DNA from: DASPFV01 sp035620975
GTDB taxonomy: Bacteria > Acidobacteriota > Vicinamibacteria > Vicinamibacterales > 2-12-FULL-66-21
Reading direction: 5' to 3'
Length of the DNA: 64,000 nt
Assembly (NCBI GenBank): GCA_035620975.1
Contig: DASPFV010000221.1
Location: 12,885 to 76,884 of the forward strand
The notes beneath the pieces are model-generated. The model was not told the origin of the DNA. It did not search any database and saw nothing but the letters and a program-made list of their open reading frames with translations. This document shows positions 60,491-64,000 of the stretch, piece after piece; within the stretch, counting starts at the first letter, position 1; each line of letters opens with the position of its first letter. A program made the position numbers and the translations under genes.

Positions 60491-61618
60491 TCACCGAGCC
60501 AGGTTCAGGTTGCGCGGGGTGACGTCGAACGTCACGTTGTAGTCGGGCACCAGGCGCTCGCCGCCGGCGGAGGTCCCCGGGTTGCGCCAGAGCGGACCGA
60601 CGCCGCGAAGCCGGTCGAGCGCGGCCTGGACGCGGAGCGACACGCGCACCTTGCGGATGCGCAGCAGATCCGCGTCGAACTCGTTGAGATTCGCCCCGCA
60701 CATGGGGCCGTCCCTGAGGATCGCCGGGGGCAGCTCGGCGAGCGATCCGTCCGTGGGCGGCAGCGCACCCGGCCCGACGTAGTTCCCGGCCGCGTCGTAC
60801 AGGCAGTTCGCCTGGCCGGCCGGCGGCCTGGGCTGTACGGGCGGGTTGGGGTCGCCGAAATACGTGAACTGCAGGCCGACGACGTGATCGACCACGGGGA
60901 TGTCTTCGAAGGCGCCGTTGTAGCGCCGAAGCTGTGAGGCCGTCGCATCGCCCGGGCACGGCGTCGAGCCGGGCAGCGGGCTGCACCAGTAGTAGCTGTA
61001 GCTGATGATCTGCGTGACCGACGCGCCCGCGTTGTAGGGATGCGAGAGGTCCTGCCCGCGGTGCTGCAGATGCGCCGCCGCATCCTGCACCTCGGTGATC
61101 TCGAACACGTCGAAGTGGCCGCTCGTGTCGAAGATGATGACGCTCATGCCCTCCTGGAACCCGCAGAGGTTCTGACCCTGCGGACAGTTCGTCTGATCGG
61201 TCACCTTCAGCTCCGCCGAGACGTTCGGCATGGGGCTGCTGATCGTCGTCTGCGAGTAGGTGTTCGGGATGTACATCATCGTGATCGCGAACGGCTCGAA
61301 GGTCGCGCCGGTGTTGTTGGGAAAGGCGCGTCCCACGCGGCGCGGGAGAATGGGGGCGAAGAAATTGACGAGCGATCCCGTCACCGACCCCTGATAGGTG
61401 CCCGCGCCCGTCATCACGAGCTCCTTGAACAGCGTCTCGGATCCGATGCGCATCCGCTGCTGCAGATCAGCCACTTCGGGCTGCGCCTGGGCCGTACCCT
61501 GGGAGGGATTCACCAGGGAGAAGATGGCCCCGGTCACGACCACCATGATCGCCGCGGAGATCAGCAGCTCGATGAGCGAGTAGCCCGATTCCGACCGGAG
61601 GCGGTGGGCTGCCCTCAT
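60491..61618 (-). CDS. PilW-like minor pilin (first set)
   Basis: A 375-residue minor pilin with prepilin site SESG|YSLIELLISAAIMVV and Glu5. The globular region includes NLCGFQEGMSVIIFDTSG and ends GERLVPDYNVTFDVTPRNL. The ATG at 61618 overlaps the pilV stop by 4 nt (ATGA). PilW works with PilV, PilX and PilY1 to prime pilus assembly in other bacteria; the same job is inferred. Confidence 0.83.
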   Translation of the reverse strand: MRAAHRLRSESGYSLIELLISAAIMVVVTGAIFSLVNPSQGTAQAQPEVADLQQRMRIGSETLFKELVMTGAGTYQGSVTGSLVNFFAPILPRRVGRAFPNNTGATFEPFAITMMYIPNTYSQTTISSPMPNVSAELKVTDQTNCPQGQNLCGFQEGMSVIIFDTSGHFDVFEITEVQDAAAHLQHRGQDLSHPYNAGASVTQIISYSYYWCSPLPGSTPCPGDATASQLRRYNGAFEDIPVVDHVVGLQFTYFGDPNPPVQPRPPAGQANCLYDAAGNYVGPGALPPTDGSLAELPPAILRDGPMCGANLNEFDADLLRIRKVRVSLRVQAALDRLRGVGPLWRNPGTSAGGERLVPDYNVTFDVTPRNLNLAR

Positions 61619-62217
61619 GACGACTTCCTCGTCTTGACGCTCACGAGCAGCGCATCCCCAGCCATCCGCGTGCGGGGCTGGGCGGACACGATGCGCGCCT
61701 GCTCGTTGCTGAGCGGCGTCACCAGCACCTGCAGGATGAGCGTGTTGTTCGGGTTGCTCGGCAGTGGCTGGATGGACCAGCGGCGGACGAACGCAGCCGT
61801 CGCCGGTGGCGTGCTGCCCGTTCCCACCCACTCCCCCTGCGCGTCGATGAAATCCACGAACCCCGGGATGTTCCGATCGAGCGAGTCGGTCGGCGACGGG
61901 TTCAGCCCGGTTCCCGCCTGAGTGGGCGGATGGACGGCCAGGTTCGAGGTCGTATCCGACACCGGCAGACCCGTGCCATCGAGATCGAAGCCCCAGGTCA
62001 GCGACCGGAGCTGCTCCAGCTTCTGCTCGGCCAGCGCGGTCGTGGACGTCTGGCCGCGCGCGATCAGGTTGGATCGCGTCGAGGCGGCGAACAGTTGCGC
62101 CACTCCCAGCGACACGACCGTCAGCAACCCCATCGAGATCACGACCTCGATCAGGCTGAAGCCGTGGCCGCCTCGCAGGCCGGGCCTACGGCTGCAGTTG
62201 AATCTTGCCTGCGCCAT
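61615..62217 (-). CDS. PilV-like minor pilin (first set)
   Basis: A 200-residue prepilin: basic leader RRPGLRGGHG, cleavage before FSLIEVVISMGLLTVV with Glu5. The globular part has FVDFIDAQGEWVGTGSTPPA and FVRRWSIQPLPSNPNNT. It overlaps the fimT-like gene by 32 nt and pilW by 4 nt, so the five pilin genes form one coupled unit. Confidence 0.83.
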   Translation of the reverse strand: MAQARFNCSRRPGLRGGHGFSLIEVVISMGLLTVVSLGVAQLFAASTRSNLIARGQTSTTALAEQKLEQLRSLTWGFDLDGTGLPVSDTTSNLAVHPPTQAGTGLNPSPTDSLDRNIPGFVDFIDAQGEWVGTGSTPPATAAFVRRWSIQPLPSNPNNTLILQVLVTPLSNEQARIVSAQPRTRMAGDALLVSVKTRKSS

Positions 62218-62737
62218 TGAGCGTCACCGATTTGGACTTGCCGCGGCGCGTCACGGTCACGACGACCGGAGCCGCGATGGGTTGCGCCACGTTCGACACG
62301 ACCAGGGCCGCCGTGCCGTCGGGCCTGAACTCGAGAACCGAGGTGCTCACGGTCGCCTGCAGCGGAAGCACCCGGACCGGGCCGTCGTAGTTCGGCCGGG
62401 TCGAGACGTCGGTGTCGGGCGCCGGGAACGGGTACGCCGAGGGCACGCAGCGGTTGGCGGCGGAGTCGGCGGCGCTGCCGAGGACCTCCACGGTCCGGTA
62501 GTAGCCTTCCGCCGGGCAGTTGAAGCGCACGCGCAGCAGCCGGTTCGCCGAGACGGCCTTGAGGCGGGCGGCCTGGAGCTCCCGCTCCACCTCCCGCGAC
62601 GCCGAGTTCAGCTTCGCGTTATCGGTGATGTCGAGAAGGGCCGGGACGGAGATCGCCATCATCGTCGCCATCGCGGCAATCACGAACATCAGCTCCGTCA
62701 GGGAGAAACCGGCAGCGCACTTCCGTGAAGCGGACAT
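62186..62737 (-). CDS. fimT: FimT/GspH-like minor pseudopilin
   Basis: A 183-residue minor pilin opening the first set. The leader SRKCAAG is followed by FSLTELMFVIAAMATMMA with Glu5. The globular domain has the GspH/FimT pattern of a beta-sheet ending LEFRPDGTAALVV. No Shine-Dalgarno sequence precedes the ATG, but a sigma-54-like promoter lies 16 nt upstream, so the mRNA leader would be only about 5 nt. The gene is first of fimT-pilV-pilW-pilX-pilY1. Confidence 0.82.
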   Translation of the reverse strand: MSASRKCAAGFSLTELMFVIAAMATMMAISVPALLDITDNAKLNSASREVERELQAARLKAVSANRLLRVRFNCPAEGYYRTVEVLGSAADSAANRCVPSAYPFPAPDTDVSTRPNYDGPVRVLPLQATVSTSVLEFRPDGTAALVVSNVAQPIAAPVVVTVTRRGKSKSVTLNGAGKIQLQP

Positions 62738-62904
62738 CTCGCACAGCGGTTGAGCAAGTGCGCTGCCACGCGAGTCAGCGGCGGACGAGCGGTCGCGCCA
62801 ACCTGCGTGCCATCAGGGATTTGAGTGGGTCCCCCCGGAGGCGGATCACAACACCGTGTGCGGGGGGGTGTGTCGTTCTTGAACGAGCCCTGACGGATCC
62901 GGGA
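62738..62904. other. Intergenic region between the kinase and the pilin operon
   Basis: This 167-nt gap holds the sigma-54-like promoter (62753-62768), a second partial match TGGCACG at 62797-62812 whose -12 box is TTGG, and a run of seven C with neighbouring AC repeats near 62855-62872. A CCTGA/TCAGG arm pair after the kinase stop lacks a T-run, so no terminator is called. Confidence 0.45.
62753..62768 (-). promoter_or_regulatory. Sigma-54-like promoter before fimT
   Basis: On the minus strand TGGCAGC-GCAC-TTGCT: GG and GC exactly 10 nt apart, -12 box perfect, -24 box two mismatches from TGGCACG. Initiation is predicted near 62742, about 5 nt before the fimT ATG. A second TGGCACG at 62797-62812 fails at the -12 box. 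Confidence 0.6.
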
Positions 62905-64000
62905 TCAGGTCACCCGGAGCGGCAGCGTGACCATGAGACGGGCTCCTCCTCCGTCGGCGGAACCGGCGGTCACCCGCCCGTTGTGCGTCACCACGATCTT
63001 CTGCACCAGGGCCAGGCCCAGCCCGATGCCATTGGGCTTCGTCGTGAAGAACGGCCGGAACATCGTCCCGGCCACTGCGGGGGCAACGCCGGGGCCGTTG
63101 TCGGTCACCGACACGCGCAGGATCTGCTGGACCGGATCTGGCGTCCCCTCGATCACGATGTGCGGAGGGACGGGAGCCGACGTGCACGCCTCGAGCGCGT
63201 TCCGGCACAGGTTGCTGAAGGCCTGGCGAAGGAGGACCTCGTCGCCGTCCACGCGGCCGTACTCGCCGCGGACGACGACCTTGCCGCCGCGCTGCCGGAC
63301 CTCGGAGCGGATCTCGTCGGCCGCGCGCTCGGCGATCGCCCGCATGTCGACCGGCGCCAGCACGAGCCTGGTGGGCTTCGCGAAATTGAGGAAGTTGGTC
63401 ACGACCTCCCCCAGCGCCTCCGTCTCCTCGCGGATGCCGCTCACGTAGGGCCGCAGGTCGGGAGGCAGCCGCTCCAGATCGAGCAGGCGGCCGTAGCCGT
63501 GGATCGTCGCCAGCCCGTTGCGGAACTCGTGCGCGATGCCGGCGGTCAGCTCGCCAAGCCGCGCGAGCGTCTCCTTCATCCGCAGCCGCTCCTCGAGGTC
63601 CATGACCGCGGTGAGATCGGAGAACAGACAGATCACACCGCGCGGAGCCTGCGCATCGCGAAGCGGCGACGCCGTCACACCGAAATGCAGCGGGCGTCCC
63701 GCGCCCGTAATCTCCACTGCCCGCCTGACGATCGGGACCGCCGTCGTCAGGCACTCGTCGATCACGCCGGCGAGCGGGCGGACCGCCGCGAGCACGTCGT
63801 GATAGTCCCGGCCGACAGGATCGGCCTGCACGGCGAGCAGCTGCCGTGCCGCGGCGTTGAAAATGTCGATGCGGCCGCTTCGATCGACCACCAGCAGCCC
63901 CGCTGAAATGCTCTCGACGATCTCGCTGCTCAACTGCTCGGACGCGGCGACGCGGGCGGTCATCGCCTGTTCCTGCGTCTTGAGCTTGGCGACGGCCTCC
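62905..64000 (-). CDS. NtrB/PilS-like sensor histidine kinase (5' end outside window)
   Basis: The frame is open to the right edge, so the N-terminus is missing; a Met at 63963 is probably internal because the coiled-coil-like reading EAVAKLKTQEQAM precedes it in frame. Visible domains: PAS (about 30-135 from the edge), HisKA with the H-box AHEFRNGLATI, and HATPase with N-box NLCRNALEA, G1 DNGPGV, F-box FRPFFTTK and G2 GIGLGLALV. HEFRN-type kinases pair with NtrC-type regulators. Position directly before fimT, and an NtrC regulator at the far end, suggest a PilS/PilR-like pair. Confidence 0.87.
   Translation of the reverse strand, partial: EAVAKLKTQEQAMTARVAASEQLSSEIVESISAGLLVVDRSGRIDIFNAAARQLLAVQADPVGRDYHDVLAAVRPLAGVIDECLTTAVPIVRRAVEITGAGRPLHFGVTASPLRDAQAPRGVICLFSDLTAVMDLEERLRMKETLARLGELTAGIAHEFRNGLATIHGYGRLLDLERLPPDLRPYVSGIREETEALGEVVTNFLNFAKPTRLVLAPVDMRAIAERAADEIRSEVRQRGGKVVVRGEYGRVDGDEVLLRQAFSNLCRNALEACTSAPVPPHIVIEGTPDPVQQILRVSVTDNGPGVAPAVAGTMFRPFFTTKPNGIGLGLALVQKIVVTHNGRVTAGSADGGGARLMVTLPLRVT

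Noticed and set aside
62797..62812. Second TGGCACG element upstream of fimT
   Set aside because: The -24 box is perfect but the -12 box is TTGG, lacking the required GC 10 nt after GG; kept only as a possible degenerate site.

Overview
The window is high-GC bacterial chromosome, packed with housekeeping genes and with no sign of phage, insertion sequences, CRISPR or plasmid functions. I infer an Acidobacteriota member, possibly of the Vicinamibacteria type. The basis is a VWFA-related secreted protein of the kind expanded in that phylum, an archaeal-type prolyl-tRNA synthetase, Tat- and Sec-exported amidohydrolases, and a large NtrC/type IV pilus cluster. No rRNA or tRNA gene was found, so the lineage is inference only.

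Layout. 1-3300: a 3'-truncated DUF2339 membrane protein, uridine kinase, an acetyltransferase and dUTPase. 3362-7628: an amide-hydrolase neighbourhood with a DmpA-type peptidase, a Tat-exported glycosylasparaginase-family enzyme, a creatininase-family protein and a threonine/serine dehydratase. 7642-18466: alpha-glucan phosphorylase, two small unknowns, a DinB protein, a VWFA protein coupled to a PrcB-DUF4870 fusion, an M24 peptidase, HtrA/DegP and an unknown membrane protein. 18512-23494: a tightly overlapped run of CYTH protein, MurU-like nucleotidyltransferase and AmgK-like kinase (probable cell-wall sugar recycling), then a sugar isomerase/epimerase coupled to asnS. 23562-34850: the translation/RNA superoperon rimO, rimP, nusA, infB, rbfA, nrnA, truB, rpsO, pnp, with a terminator-like hairpin in the rimP leader and a structured rpsO leader. 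34910-43636: a cupredoxin, an M48 protease, smc, a C-terminal processing protease, tatA and tatC. 43900-51044: an OmpA-family protein, a HEAT-like protein, proS, nadB and aroB.

51051-64000 (minus strand) is the most distinctive region. It is a type IV pilus minor-pilin cluster lying between an NtrB/PilS-like histidine kinase (cut by the window edge) and an NtrC/PilR-like sigma-54 activator. The order is kinase, fimT, pilV, pilW, pilX, pilY1, zinc-ribbon/TPR protein, then a second diverged pilV-pilW-pilX set, a coiled-coil secreted protein and the activator. A 16-nt match to the sigma-54 promoter (GG-N10-GC) sits just upstream of each set. The likely picture is two minor-pilin sets under one two-component system, only one of which carries PilY1.

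Many genes overlap by 4 nt (ATGA or GTGA). Several -10 boxes lie only 6-16 nt before the start codon, which suggests leaderless or very short-leader mRNAs. Most long antisense reading frames are GC-skew shadows and were left out.
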